Shown one piece after another: positions 7,867 through 16,064 of a stretch of 64,000 nt of DNA. The notes beneath the pieces were generated by a model. That model searched no databases. It was given only the letters and a program-made list of their open reading frames with translations, and was not told where the DNA came from. Each line of letters starts with the position of its first letter. Position 1 is the first letter of the stretch. The stretch comes from Chloroflexota bacterium. Lineage in GTDB: Bacteria > Chloroflexota > Anaerolineae > Anaerolineales > DRMV01. A program made the position numbers and the translations under genes. The DNA is taken from assembly GCA_011322445.1 (NCBI GenBank), contig DRMV01000032.1:1-64000 (forward strand). The letters are read 5' to 3'.

Positions 7867-8679
7867 TCAGTCACTCACCTTTTCCACGAGTTTTTCGAGG
7901 GCATCCGGGTCGGGGAAACCCATCACATTATACCCCGCATCCACATACAGCACCTCGCCGGTAATGCGGCGCGCCATATCGGAAGCCAGGAACACCGCCG
8001 CGTGGCCGATATCTTCGGTGGTGATGTCTTCCTTGAGGGGCGAAAGTTCCAAAATGGTCTTGTAAAGCGAGCGGAACCCCGCAATCCCCGCGGCCGAAAG
8101 GGTGCGGATGGGCCCGGCGGAAATGGCATTGACCCGCAGCCCCATCCTGCCCAGGTCATAAGCCAGATAGCGCACACTGGCTTCCAGTGCGGCTTTGGCA
8201 ACGCCCATGACGTTGTAGTGCGGCACCACCTTGACCCCGCCGTAATAAGTCATGGTCAGCAAAGCACCGCCCGGCGGCATCAGCGGCTGGAAAGCCCGGG
8301 CCAGGGCGGTGAACGAATAGACGCTCACGTCCATTGCCGTGTGGAAGCCGCTGCGGCTGGTCTGGTAATACGGCCGGGCAAGGTCTTCCCGCTCGGCATA
8401 AGCCACCGCATGCACGAGGATGTCGATATGCCCAAAATAGGCCTTGGCCTTTTCCACCAGGGCTTCAATCTGGTCGTCTTGGGTCACATCGCACGGTTCG
8501 ACGAAAGTGCAGCCGATTTCATCGGCCAGTTTACGCACCCGCCGCTCCAACGCCGGGCCAGCGTAGCTCAGGCCAATGTGTGCGCCTTCCCGCTGGAATG
8601 CCTGCGTAATGCCCCAGGCAATGGAACGGTTGTTTGCAACGCCGAAAATCAAGGCATTTTTGCCTTCCAGTAAACCCAT
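7867..8679 (-). CDS. fabI: enoyl-[acyl-carrier-protein] reductase (NADH), FabI type
   Basis: The enzyme catalyses the last reduction of each fatty acid elongation cycle. Its 270 residues begin with the FabI-type nucleotide loop FGVANNRSIAWGI rather than the GxxxGxG of ordinary SDRs. The catalytic pair is Y-x6-K in YNVMGVAK near residue 155. ISAGPIRTLSAAGI, the segment around the substrate loop, is also typical. AAGGAGG precedes the ATG. It is followed 2 nt later by the bactofilin gene. Confidence 0.95.
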   Translation of the reverse strand: MGLLEGKNALIFGVANNRSIAWGITQAFQREGAHIGLSYAGPALERRVRKLADEIGCTFVEPCDVTQDDQIEALVEKAKAYFGHIDILVHAVAYAEREDLARPYYQTSRSGFHTAMDVSVYSFTALARAFQPLMPPGGALLTMTYYGGVKVVPHYNVMGVAKAALEASVRYLAYDLGRMGLRVNAISAGPIRTLSAAGIAGFRSLYKTILELSPLKEDITTEDIGHAAVFLASDMARRITGEVLYVDAGYNVMGFPDPDALEKLVEKVSD

Positions 8680-8697
8680 CTTTGCCTCCTTGTTTCG

Positions 8698-9288
8698 TCA
8701 GGGCTGGGTGATATGCACGCGAAACCGCCAGGGGATGCTCTTCCACGGCTCCGGCACTGTGTTTAAACCCACACGCGGCCCAATGGTCACGCTTTCGTCG
8801 GAGAAAGTGCGGTCGAACTCCAGAAAGAGGTCGGCATCAGGGGCGCAGAGGTCTGCACCGTGGTAGCGGCCATCAATGGCCAGGGCCTGGCAGAGTTTGG
8901 CGGGGCCATTGGTCCATTCGCGGCGGGGGCGGCCGCGGCGGCGGGCGGCGATGAGGTCTAACCCTTCCAGCGGCCACAGCGCCCGCACCAGCACCGCCGC
9001 GGGGAAGCCTTCCCGCTCGGTGACGACATTGAAAAGCCAGTGCATGCCGTAAGTGAAGTAAACGTAAGCATGCCCCGGCGGGCCATACATCACCGCGGTG
9101 CGCGGCGTGCGCCCGGCGCGGGCATGGCAGCCCTGGTCTTCCTCGCCGATGTAGGCTTCAGTTTCCACGACGATGCCCGCCACCCGGCGGCCATCGGCTT
9201 CCCGATGCACCAGGCGCGCCCCCAAAAGGTCACGCGCCACTTCCAGCGTGGGGCGGGCGAAAAAAGCCCGGGGAACGCGTTCACCCAT
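8698..9288 (-). CDS. 3-methyladenine DNA glycosylase (AAG/MPG family)
   Basis: This base-excision repair enzyme removes alkylated purines. The 196-residue length and the motifs FFARPTLEVARDLLG, VETEAYIGEEDQGCHA (with the catalytic Glu), MYGPPGHAYVYFTYGMHWLFNVV and TNGPAKLCQAL are diagnostic of the AAG/MPG fold, which is unrelated to AlkA. Its ATG directly follows the TGA of the HAD gene, so translation is probably coupled. Confidence 0.94.
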   Translation of the reverse strand: MGERVPRAFFARPTLEVARDLLGARLVHREADGRRVAGIVVETEAYIGEEDQGCHARAGRTPRTAVMYGPPGHAYVYFTYGMHWLFNVVTEREGFPAAVLVRALWPLEGLDLIAARRRGRPRREWTNGPAKLCQALAIDGRYHGADLCAPDADLFLEFDRTFSDESVTIGPRVGLNTVPEPWKSIPWRFRVHITQP

Positions 9289-10002
9289 TCAGTGCGCCTC
9301 CAGCACGCGCGGCAACTCGCCAATCCGGCGGATGACCGGGTTTTGTGCTTCGGGGAACAGCGCCAAAGGATCGAGCAACACCGGCAGCAACCCGGCACGT
9401 CGCGCACCCACAATGTCGGCGTAGTAGTTGTCGCCTACATAGGCGGCCTGGTGAGGCGGCACGCCGGCCGTTTCGGCAGCCTTCAGGAAGGCTTCCGGTG
9501 CCGGTTTCCACACCCCCACCTCGCCCGCCACCAGGGCAAAATCGAGGTAATCGGCCAGACCGATCTCTTCCAGGTAGCCGTTGAGGGGCTCGCGGCGGTT
9601 GGTAAACAACCCCAACCGATAGCCTTGCTGCCGCAGCCTTTGCAGGGTGGGGAGGACGTCTTCGGGCACCACGTCTTGCACAATCTCTTGCAAATGGTTG
9701 AGGCGGTGGAACAGTGGCTCGGCCAGGCGGTCGGCACAGGCGGCGTCGCAGCCCAGGCGAAGCAAACGCTCGCGATTGTAGCCAATCCAGAACTTGTCGC
9801 TTTCGCCATAGGTGCGCAACAAGCGGTGCAACTCATCGGAACCTGCCCAAAAGTAATGCGCCCAGCGTTGCACCCTCCATTCGTCTTCAGGCGTGGGGTG
9901 CGCTCCCAGCGCCTTGGCCTCGCGGATGAAAATTTCCTCCCAACGCGGGCGGGAAACGCGCAAAGTGCCATCCAGGTCGAAGATTACGGCTTGGATACTC
10001 AA
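9289..10002 (-). CDS. HAD superfamily hydrolase (phosphoglycolate phosphatase-like)
   Basis: The N-terminal FDLDGTLRV carries the nucleophile and acid/base aspartates. LFTNRREPLNG supplies motif II, VWKPAPEAF the lysine, and YVGDNYYADIVGARRAG the motif III/IV acidic residues. The mostly helical insert between motifs I and II marks a C1 cap, as in phosphoglycolate phosphatases. I start at TTG 10002 because GGGAGG sits 6 nt upstream; the longer ATG at 10035 would overlap moaA and lacks a site. The protein is then 237 residues. The substrate is unknown. Confidence 0.85.
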   Translation of the reverse strand: MSIQAVIFDLDGTLRVSRPRWEEIFIREAKALGAHPTPEDEWRVQRWAHYFWAGSDELHRLLRTYGESDKFWIGYNRERLLRLGCDAACADRLAEPLFHRLNHLQEIVQDVVPEDVLPTLQRLRQQGYRLGLFTNRREPLNGYLEEIGLADYLDFALVAGEVGVWKPAPEAFLKAAETAGVPPHQAAYVGDNYYADIVGARRAGLLPVLLDPLALFPEAQNPVIRRIGELPRVLEAH

Positions 10003-10024
10003 GAAAAACCTCCCAACAGCGGCA

Positions 10025-11005
10025 TCAGCCGCCAATTTGGCTCATGGTACGGTCCTGCGGGGCTTCCCCTTGGGCCAGGCCATGCCCCCAAGGCTTGCGC
10101 CAGGCTGCAGTAGCTATCAAGCGGCGCAAGTCTTCATCCGAAGCGCCTTCCCGCAGCGGTGTGAGGAGATCCACTTCGTCTTCCCGCAACAGGCAAAGGC
10201 GCAGGTGGCCGTCGGCGGTCAGACGCAGACGGGTGCAGGCCGCGCAAAACGGCTGGCTGACGGAGGCAATGAAGCCGACCTGCCCACGCGCTCCCGGCAG
10301 CCGAAAGAGGCGGGCTTCGCCGTCCAGCCGCCCGCCATCCACCGGCTCCAGCGGCCCTAACGCGGCCTCGATGCGCACTTTCATCTGCTCAGCCGTGACC
10401 AACATCAGCCGCTGGAAGTCGGTAGCCCCGGCAAACGGCATCATCTCAATGAAACGCACCTGCCAGGGGTGTTCCACCGTCAAGCGCGCCATTTCCACGA
10501 CGTCTTCCTCGTTATAGCCGCGCACCACCACCGCGTTGATTTTGACGGGCTGCAACCCGGCCTCTTCGGCAGCGTGGATGCCATCGAGCACGTCTTCGAT
10601 GTCGCCCCAACGGGTCAAACGGCGGAACTTGCCTGCGTGCAGCGTATCGAGGCTGACATTGACGCGGTTCAACCCCGCCTCGGCGAGCGGTTGCGCCAGC
10701 CGGCTCAACAAGATGCCGTTGGTCGTCATCGTGATTTCGCGAATGCCGGGCGTGTGACGAATGCCGCGCACCAGTTCCACCACGTTCGGGCGCACGGTCG
10801 GCTCACCGCCCGTAAGGCGAATTTTATCCACACCCAGCGAGGCAAAAATACGCACCAGGCGCAAGATTTCGTCATCCTGCATCAGCGCCGCGTTGGGCAC
10901 GAAGGTCATATCTTCGGGCATGCAATACACGCAGCGCAGGTTGCAGCGATCGGTCAGGCTAATGCGAAGGTAATGTAAACGGCGTCCAAAGCGGTCGTAG
11001 GGCAT
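10025..11005 (-). CDS. moaA: GTP 3',8-cyclase (molybdenum cofactor synthesis)
   Basis: This radical-SAM enzyme performs the first step of molybdopterin synthesis. C21, C25 and C28 (CNLRCVYC) bind the SAM-linked 4Fe-4S cluster. A C-terminal cysteine set (FCAACTRLRL and LRLCLL) binds the second cluster that holds GTP. RLTGGEPTVR is the SAM-binding glycine motif. The protein ends in Gly-Gly, the conserved MoaA tail needed for catalysis. Its 326 residues are full length. No other moa gene is nearby. Confidence 0.95.
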   Translation of the reverse strand: MPYDRFGRRLHYLRISLTDRCNLRCVYCMPEDMTFVPNAALMQDDEILRLVRIFASLGVDKIRLTGGEPTVRPNVVELVRGIRHTPGIREITMTTNGILLSRLAQPLAEAGLNRVNVSLDTLHAGKFRRLTRWGDIEDVLDGIHAAEEAGLQPVKINAVVVRGYNEEDVVEMARLTVEHPWQVRFIEMMPFAGATDFQRLMLVTAEQMKVRIEAALGPLEPVDGGRLDGEARLFRLPGARGQVGFIASVSQPFCAACTRLRLTADGHLRLCLLREDEVDLLTPLREGASDEDLRRLIATAAWRKPWGHGLAQGEAPQDRTMSQIGG

Positions 11006-11040
11006 GGGGGTCCATTCGGCCAGAGGGGTTGGCGCAGGTT

Positions 11041-11805
11041 TCAGGCGTTCTCAGCAGCAGCGGCGGCGATGGCAACGAACTGGTCGGCTTTCAGGCTGGC
11101 GCCGCCTACCAGCGCGCCGTCAATGTCGGGCTGGGCAAAGAAAGGCGCTGCGTTGTGAGGCTTCACCGAGCCACCGTAAAGCACCCGCACAGCCTCGGCG
11201 GTTTCGGCCCCAAACAGGTCGGCCAGGGTGGCGCGAATGATATCTTTGACCACCCGGTTGGCCTCTTCGGGCGTGGCAGCCTTGCCCGTGCCAATGGCCC
11301 ACACCGGCTCGTAGGCCAGCACCATCGCGGCCACCGCGTCGGCAGGGAAGCCGGCCAAAGCACCGCGCACCTGCCGCGTGATGACCGCCTCGGTCTGCCC
11401 GGCTTCGCGCTCGGCCAGGGTCTCACCCACGCAAACAATGGGGGTCAGGTCGTGCTTCAAAGCCGCCTCCACCTTACGGTGCACGGTTTCGTCGGTTTCC
11501 CCAAAGTAGGCCCGGCGCTCAGAGTGCCCCAAGATCACGAAGCGGGCAAACTCGGCCACCATGCGCGGGGAAACCTCGCCGGTGAACGCCCCTTCCTCTT
11601 CCCAGTGCATGTTTTGGGCGCCCAGGCCAATGTCGGTGCCGGCCAGCATGGCGGCCACAGGCAGCAGCGCGGGGAAAGGCGGGCAAAGCACCTTCTCCAC
11701 GCCCTCCACAGCCTGCAGGCCATCCAGCATTTCGGAAACCAGCAGGCGGGCCTCTTCCACAGTTTTGTGCATCTTCCAGTTTCCAGCAACAAAGGGCTTA
11801 CGCAT
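11041..11805 (-). CDS. tpiA: triose-phosphate isomerase
   Basis: This glycolytic enzyme interconverts glyceraldehyde-3-phosphate and dihydroxyacetone phosphate. The catalytic residues are all present: Lys in AGNWKMHKT at the N-terminus, His in ILGHSERRAYFGE, Glu in AYEPVWAIGTGKAAT, and the phosphate-binding YGGSVKPHN. AGGAGGT precedes ATG 11805, giving 254 residues; an upstream in-frame codon at 11841 is rejected because it lies at the kinase stop and lacks a site. Confidence 0.96.
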   Translation of the reverse strand: MRKPFVAGNWKMHKTVEEARLLVSEMLDGLQAVEGVEKVLCPPFPALLPVAAMLAGTDIGLGAQNMHWEEEGAFTGEVSPRMVAEFARFVILGHSERRAYFGETDETVHRKVEAALKHDLTPIVCVGETLAEREAGQTEAVITRQVRGALAGFPADAVAAMVLAYEPVWAIGTGKAATPEEANRVVKDIIRATLADLFGAETAEAVRVLYGGSVKPHNAAPFFAQPDIDGALVGGASLKADQFVAIAAAAAENA

Positions 11806-11837
11806 CGCAACCTCCTGAAAAGGGCGCGCGGTGGGCA

Positions 11838-13685
11838 TCAAGGCTGCTTAGAAAACAACGCTTTGTCTTCACGAGCCACCTTGAACGCCCACGCGGGCAT
11901 CTGTTCGGCATGGTCAAACACCCTTTGCAACAAAGCAAGGGCTCTCCGACTATCGTGTTCCACGAAAAACGCCCGCTCGGCATCGACCAGCAACACTTCG
12001 GGCAGGTCGGGGTGGGCCTTCTTCAAAGGCAAGAAAAAGCGGTCGCCGGTTTCGACATTGCCAGCGACAAGGTAATTGTAACGGGCATAGGCTGCCGCCG
12101 CCAGTTGCGGGTTGACGGCGCTTAAAGCCTGGAAAGGCAAATGGCGGGGGAAATCCTGGGTGAGGGCAGCGTCGAAAACCAGCCCCCGCAACGCCTCTTC
12201 GCGGTCGCGACGGTCCTGCGGCGGAGAAACGGTATAAGCCGCCAGGCCAAGCCGGGCTGCTGGCAAAGTGTAACCATCGTGTGCCAGTTCCTCGGCTGTA
12301 TCGGCCAGCACCTGCCAGTCGCGACGCTGGCGCGCCAGGGTAATGCCCTCTTCCAACGTCTCCCACGCGGGGTGCTGGTGTTCCCACGCCTGGGCCGCCA
12401 AAGCCAGCCAGACCTCGGGCGACTGTGGGGCGTCTTTCACAGCCTGCACAGCGCCCGCCAGGGCTGGGTCGTCGAGCACCGCCGCAGGGATTGCATCCAA
12501 CGCCGCCGAAGGCTGTGCCGTGGCAGTATGGTGAGGCGCTTCTGAGGAAGGCAGGGCAGTGTGCGAAGTCTGGCGCGCCCACCACAGCGCGCCAGCGGCC
12601 AACCCCACCAGCACCACGACACCCAACACCCCCCACACCCAGCGGCGGCTGCGGCGCGACGAAGCGGCAGGCTCCGGCGGTGTTTCAGCAGAGGGGCGCT
12701 CCCCCGAAGATGCGCCCGCTGACGCTGCCGGCAATGTCGCCACGGTTGGGGCAACGGAGGTTCCCGTGGCCGGCAACGTGGCCGCACCAGCAGGTGCATT
12801 GCCGAGGGTGTTCACCAGACCGCGCGGCGGCTCTGCCGGCATGGCCTGGAAACCGTCGGCTTCGGCCAGGGCCTGCTGCAAGGCTTCCATCAAGGCGGGC
12901 ACATCGGCAAAGCGGTCTTCGGGCTGCTTCGCCAACGCTTTGAGCAACACCCGTTCAAGCGCAGGCGGCAGGTTGGGGTTGAGGTCGCGCGGGCGGGGCA
13001 GGGGGGCGTAAATGTGGTCGTGGATGATGGCATAAGGTGTATCGGCATTGTAAGGCACCCGCCCCAGCAGCATTTCGTAGAGCATCACCCCAAAAGCATA
13101 GATGTCGGTGCGGGCATCGAGATCGCCCTTGCCCAACGCCTGCTCAGGGGAAATATACTGCGGCGTGCCCAGCAAACGGTCGCTGGAAAGGGTAGATTCC
13201 CCGGCCTGGGCGATGCGCGCCAGCCCAAAATCGGTGAGGTAAATGCGGCCATCGGTGCTGAGGAGCACATTGGAAGGCTTGACATCGCGGTGAAGCACGC
13301 CCTGCTCGTGAGCATACGTCAATGCCGCGCCGACTGCTTCGGCAATTCGGCCAATTTCATCCAGGGTCAGGGGACCGCGTTGCAAGCGCGCTTTCAGCGT
13401 CTCGCCTTCCACAAACTTCATCACCAAATAAGGGCGTCCCTCGTGCTCGCTGAAGTCATACACCGGCACAATGTTGGGGTGGTCGAGGCGCGCGACCACC
13501 CGCGCCTCACGCCGGAAGCGTTCCAGAAAATTGGGGTCTTCCATAAACGCAGGGTGCAATGCCTTCAGCGCGACATAGCGGTCCAGTGCGGGATGATACG
13601 CTTTGTACACCGTCGCCATGCCGCCCTGCCCCAATTGTTCCAAAATCTGATAAGGGCCGACTTGAGCACCTGGCATGAAAGCCAT
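11838..13685 (-). CDS. Hanks-type serine/threonine protein kinase with extracytoplasmic domain
   Basis: The N-terminal 270 residues are a complete kinase domain: glycine loop LGQGGMATV (18-26), Lys41, HRDVKPSN (132-139) with catalytic Asp134, and DFG at 152-154. A Pro/Ala/Thr-rich juxtamembrane linker leads to one membrane helix near residue 350 (WVWGVLGVVVLVGLAAGALWW). About 230 residues then lie outside; their Ala/Leu-rich helical pattern suggests TPR-like repeats. It shares a strand with two small anchored proteins whose genes precede it. Targets may include the FHA proteins in this window (inference). ATG 13685 is chosen for its AGGAG; GTG 13688 is possible. Confidence 0.93.
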   Translation of the reverse strand: MAFMPGAQVGPYQILEQLGQGGMATVYKAYHPALDRYVALKALHPAFMEDPNFLERFRREARVVARLDHPNIVPVYDFSEHEGRPYLVMKFVEGETLKARLQRGPLTLDEIGRIAEAVGAALTYAHEQGVLHRDVKPSNVLLSTDGRIYLTDFGLARIAQAGESTLSSDRLLGTPQYISPEQALGKGDLDARTDIYAFGVMLYEMLLGRVPYNADTPYAIIHDHIYAPLPRPRDLNPNLPPALERVLLKALAKQPEDRFADVPALMEALQQALAEADGFQAMPAEPPRGLVNTLGNAPAGAATLPATGTSVAPTVATLPAASAGASSGERPSAETPPEPAASSRRSRRWVWGVLGVVVLVGLAAGALWWARQTSHTALPSSEAPHHTATAQPSAALDAIPAAVLDDPALAGAVQAVKDAPQSPEVWLALAAQAWEHQHPAWETLEEGITLARQRRDWQVLADTAEELAHDGYTLPAARLGLAAYTVSPPQDRRDREEALRGLVFDAALTQDFPRHLPFQALSAVNPQLAAAAYARYNYLVAGNVETGDRFFLPLKKAHPDLPEVLLVDAERAFFVEHDSRRALALLQRVFDHAEQMPAWAFKVAREDKALFSKQP

Positions 13686-13709
13686 CACAATCTCCTTTTG
13701 CTTTCGCGG

Positions 13710-14582
13710 CTACGGCTGCACGAAAGTCAACGTCCAGCCGCCCCAAAAACGGGAGCCTTCGTCGGTCTGACACTCGCGGGGGCGCAAATCGGTCACCGCC
13801 ACGCCATAAGCTGGGCGCACCTGATACACCTCATCCTGCACCATGAGAAAATCGGCATAACCGAGGTCCACATCGGGCTTGAGGCCCGTGTAAATGCGCT
13901 CATCACCGCCCAGCCAGTGGATGTTGATTTCCACGCCGGGCAAAGGGTTGCCGGCCGCATCGCGCACGAAAATGCGCAACAGCGGGCCACCGTCGGGGTC
14001 GCAATAGGGCTTGAGCGCCCGCAGCACCAACGGCGCGCCGGCCGTGCTGACGGGCTGAGGGGTGCGGGTGGGCAAGGGGGTCGGCGTAGGGGGCAAGGTA
14101 GGGAAGCCCGAAGGCACCGGGGAAGGCGTCGCGCCGCGGGTAGGGGAAGCCATCGCCACCAGGGTGGGCGTGGCCGCAGGGGGCGCGGTCGCCGAGGCGC
14201 TTGCAGTCCCCACCGCGAGGGAAGCCGTCACAGGCAGCCGCGCGCCTGGCGCCTGCCCCAGCGCAGCCGCCAATTCTCCCAACGCGTGGACTTCTGCCGG
14301 GGGCCTGCCAGCGGCCAGCGCCCGCTGCGCCTGGGCTGCTAACGCCTCGGCAGGCTGGCTTTCCCCTAACAAACGCAACCGAGCCCGCGCACGCGGCAGG
14401 TTGTGGTCATAAGCATACGCCCGGGCAATCAACGCCCGGTAGGCTTCTTTGAAATCCGGCCGCAGGGTATCGGGCGCCGTTTCGGTGTAACGCACCGGAA
14501 ACACCACCCACGCCAGGAACAACCCCACCCCCAGCCCCAGCAGCAAGCCGGTCAGCAAAAACCACGGCCGACGACGGTTCAT
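13710..14582 (-). CDS. membrane-anchored protein of unknown function, paralogue of its upstream neighbour
   Basis: The 290-residue protein has one N-terminal membrane helix (residues 8-28), then a motif W-V-V-x-P-V-x-Y-x-E-T-A-P-D-T-L-R-P-D-F-K shared with the 119-residue protein encoded just upstream. A helical segment (about 40-110) is followed by a Thr/Pro-rich linker (about 120-175) and a compact C-terminal domain ending in WGGWTLTFVQP. The start overlaps the upstream stop by 4 nt. I do not know the family. Its place before the kinase gene hints at a shared envelope function. Confidence 0.72.
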   Translation of the reverse strand: MNRRRPWFLLTGLLLGLGVGLFLAWVVFPVRYTETAPDTLRPDFKEAYRALIARAYAYDHNLPRARARLRLLGESQPAEALAAQAQRALAAGRPPAEVHALGELAAALGQAPGARLPVTASLAVGTASASATAPPAATPTLVAMASPTRGATPSPVPSGFPTLPPTPTPLPTRTPQPVSTAGAPLVLRALKPYCDPDGGPLLRIFVRDAAGNPLPGVEINIHWLGGDERIYTGLKPDVDLGYADFLMVQDEVYQVRPAYGVAVTDLRPRECQTDEGSRFWGGWTLTFVQP

Positions 14583-14938
14583 GGGCTGCTTCCCTCCACC
14601 GGCTGGGATTGCAACGCGGCAAGCAATTGCTGCAGGGCGTAGAGATCTTGTGAAGCATAGCCATGCGCTGTGCCAAAAGTGATGGCCGCCTGCACCGAAG
14701 CAGCAGGGTCGTCTCCCAACAACGCCAGCGCCCGGCGGGCAGCGGGCAAATCGCCATCGGCCTGGTAGGCTTCCGCGACCATGAGAACGTAATCGGCCTT
14801 GTAGTCGGCCCGCAGCGTATTGGGCGCGGTATCCACATACGCCACCGGGCTGACCACCCAGCCGTAATACAACCCCAGCCCCACCCCCACCGCTATTGCT
14901 ACCAGGAAAGCCAGCCAGCGCGCACTTCGGGATTGCAT
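14579..14938 (-). CDS. short membrane-anchored protein, paralogue of the 13710-14582 product
   Basis: The 119 residues comprise one membrane helix (residues 9-28) and a helical periplasmic part. The stretch W-V-V-S-P-V-A-Y-V-D-T-A-P-N-T-L-R-A-D-Y-K aligns with its downstream neighbour at the same distance from the membrane, so the two are duplicates with different C-termini. It begins 1 nt after the stop of the holin-like gene and ends in a 4-nt overlap with its paralogue. Function unknown. Confidence 0.7.
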   Translation of the reverse strand: MQSRSARWLAFLVAIAVGVGLGLYYGWVVSPVAYVDTAPNTLRADYKADYVLMVAEAYQADGDLPAARRALALLGDDPAASVQAAITFGTAHGYASQDLYALQQLLAALQSQPVEGSSP

Positions 14939-14939
14939 T

Positions 14940-15347
14940 TCACTTATCCTTCACAACCACAACCTTGACCTCGCCGTGGGCTTCATCTTCATCCTTGACG
15001 AACAGCCCCAACACAATGGCAACCAGGCTGGTCACCACGCCACCCCAAAAGGCCGCCCAAAAGCCATCAACCGTGAAGCCCACCCCGAAACGAGAGCCAA
15101 TCCATCCGGCCAGGGCAAACATCGACGCGTTGATAATCAGCGTAAACAGTCCCAGCGTCAGCACAATCAGCGGGCAGGTAAGAAGTTTGAGCAACGGGCG
15201 CAGCAAGGCATTGACCACCCCAAAAATCAACGCCAGCCACAGGTAAGCGTACCAGTGGGTGCTTTGCGGATGCACCCCCGGCACAATTTTGACCGCAACG
15301 TAGAGTGCGATGGCGTTGACAACCAGTCGAAGAAGAAAGCGCTTCAT
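14940..15347 (-). CDS. phage holin family / YvlD-like membrane protein
   Basis: The 135-residue protein has four hydrophobic segments with glycine-rich motifs typical of the YvlD/phage-holin-4-superfamily-2 group: an N-terminal helix (LLRLVVNAIALYVAVKIVPG), then YLWLALIFGVVNALLRPLLKLL, LIVLTLGLFTLIINASMFAL and a last helix before a charged tail (VKDEDEAHGEV). GGAGG precedes the ATG. Despite the name, chromosomal members are not phage genes. Function is unknown in most hosts. Confidence 0.8.
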   Translation of the reverse strand: MKRFLLRLVVNAIALYVAVKIVPGVHPQSTHWYAYLWLALIFGVVNALLRPLLKLLTCPLIVLTLGLFTLIINASMFALAGWIGSRFGVGFTVDGFWAAFWGGVVTSLVAIVLGLFVKDEDEAHGEVKVVVVKDK

Positions 15348-15369
15348 AAACAGCCTCCGTCAAGGGGCA

Positions 15370-15454
15370 GGTTGCAGGATACAAGTTGCAGGATGCAGGA
15401 TGCAGGATGCAAGTTGCAAGGTGCAGGTTGCAAGGTGCAGGTTGCAAGGTGCAG
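15370..15454. repeat. heptamer tandem repeat (GNTGCAR units)
   Basis: About twelve consecutive 7-base units such as GTTGCAG, GATGCAG, GATGCAA and GGTGCAG fill the gap between the holin-like gene and nadD. The block ends directly against the stop codon of nadD. The same unit, reverse complemented, makes the block at 35446-35526. Confidence 0.85.
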
Positions 15455-15455
15455 A

Positions 15456-16064
15456 TTAGCGGTAAAGCCGCCATTCCTGAATGAGCGCGTAAACCGCTTC
15501 CGGCAGGTAATAGCGAATGGGCGCGCCCTTGGCAGCGCGTTCCCGCAGTTCACGGGCGGCAATTTGCAATAACGGCGCATTGACAAAACGCACCTTGCTC
15601 ACCACGCCCGGAAGGCAAGATTCCGCGATCGTCAAATCAATTTCATCACCGGGGCGGCGCATGATGCCGAGTTCGTCGCACAGGTCCAGGAATTCCCGCA
15701 CACGGTGCCATGTAGGTAGGCCGTGGAGGGAATCACCGCCCATCAAATAGACCCACTGGGCGTGCGGCTGAGACGCCCGCAGCAGGCGCATGGTATCCAC
15801 GGCGTAGTGGGGGCCCGGGCGCTCAATATCCACCGTGCTGAGTTCAAAGGCCGGATTATCGCCAATGGCAGCCAGCACCATTGCCGCACGCCGCGGCCAG
15901 GGCGTATGTGGCATGTTGCGCTTGTGCGGTGGGTCGGGCGTGAGCACCCACAGCACCTTGTCCAACCCCAACTGGAAATGCGCCTCGGCGGCCAGAATGA
16001 GGTGCCCGAGATGCGGCGGATCGAACGTGCCACCGAACACACCAATCCGCATCGGTCGGCTCAT
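15456..16064 (-). CDS. nadD: nicotinate-nucleotide adenylyltransferase
   Basis: The enzyme forms deamido-NAD from nicotinate mononucleotide and ATP. GGTFDPPHLGHL at the N-terminus is the nucleotidyltransferase phosphate loop with the H-x-G-H pair. MGGDSLHGLPTWHR is the family's substrate loop, and IRYYLPEAVYALI ends the protein with the usual YLP motif; the ISSTxIR-type region is poorly conserved. The start at ATG 16064 has AGGAGG 7 nt upstream and overlaps the obgE stop by 4 nt. The product is 202 residues. Its stop codon abuts a heptamer repeat block. Confidence 0.93.
   Translation of the reverse strand: MSRPMRIGVFGGTFDPPHLGHLILAAEAHFQLGLDKVLWVLTPDPPHKRNMPHTPWPRRAAMVLAAIGDNPAFELSTVDIERPGPHYAVDTMRLLRASQPHAQWVYLMGGDSLHGLPTWHRVREFLDLCDELGIMRRPGDEIDLTIAESCLPGVVSKVRFVNAPLLQIAARELRERAAKGAPIRYYLPEAVYALIQEWRLYR

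Noticed and set aside
14940-15347. Prophage remnant
   Set aside because: The holin-family name is misleading; this YvlD-like protein is a chromosomal gene with no phage genes around it.
15370-15454. CRISPR array
   Set aside because: Units are 7 bp, contiguous and without spacers; no cas genes are nearby.
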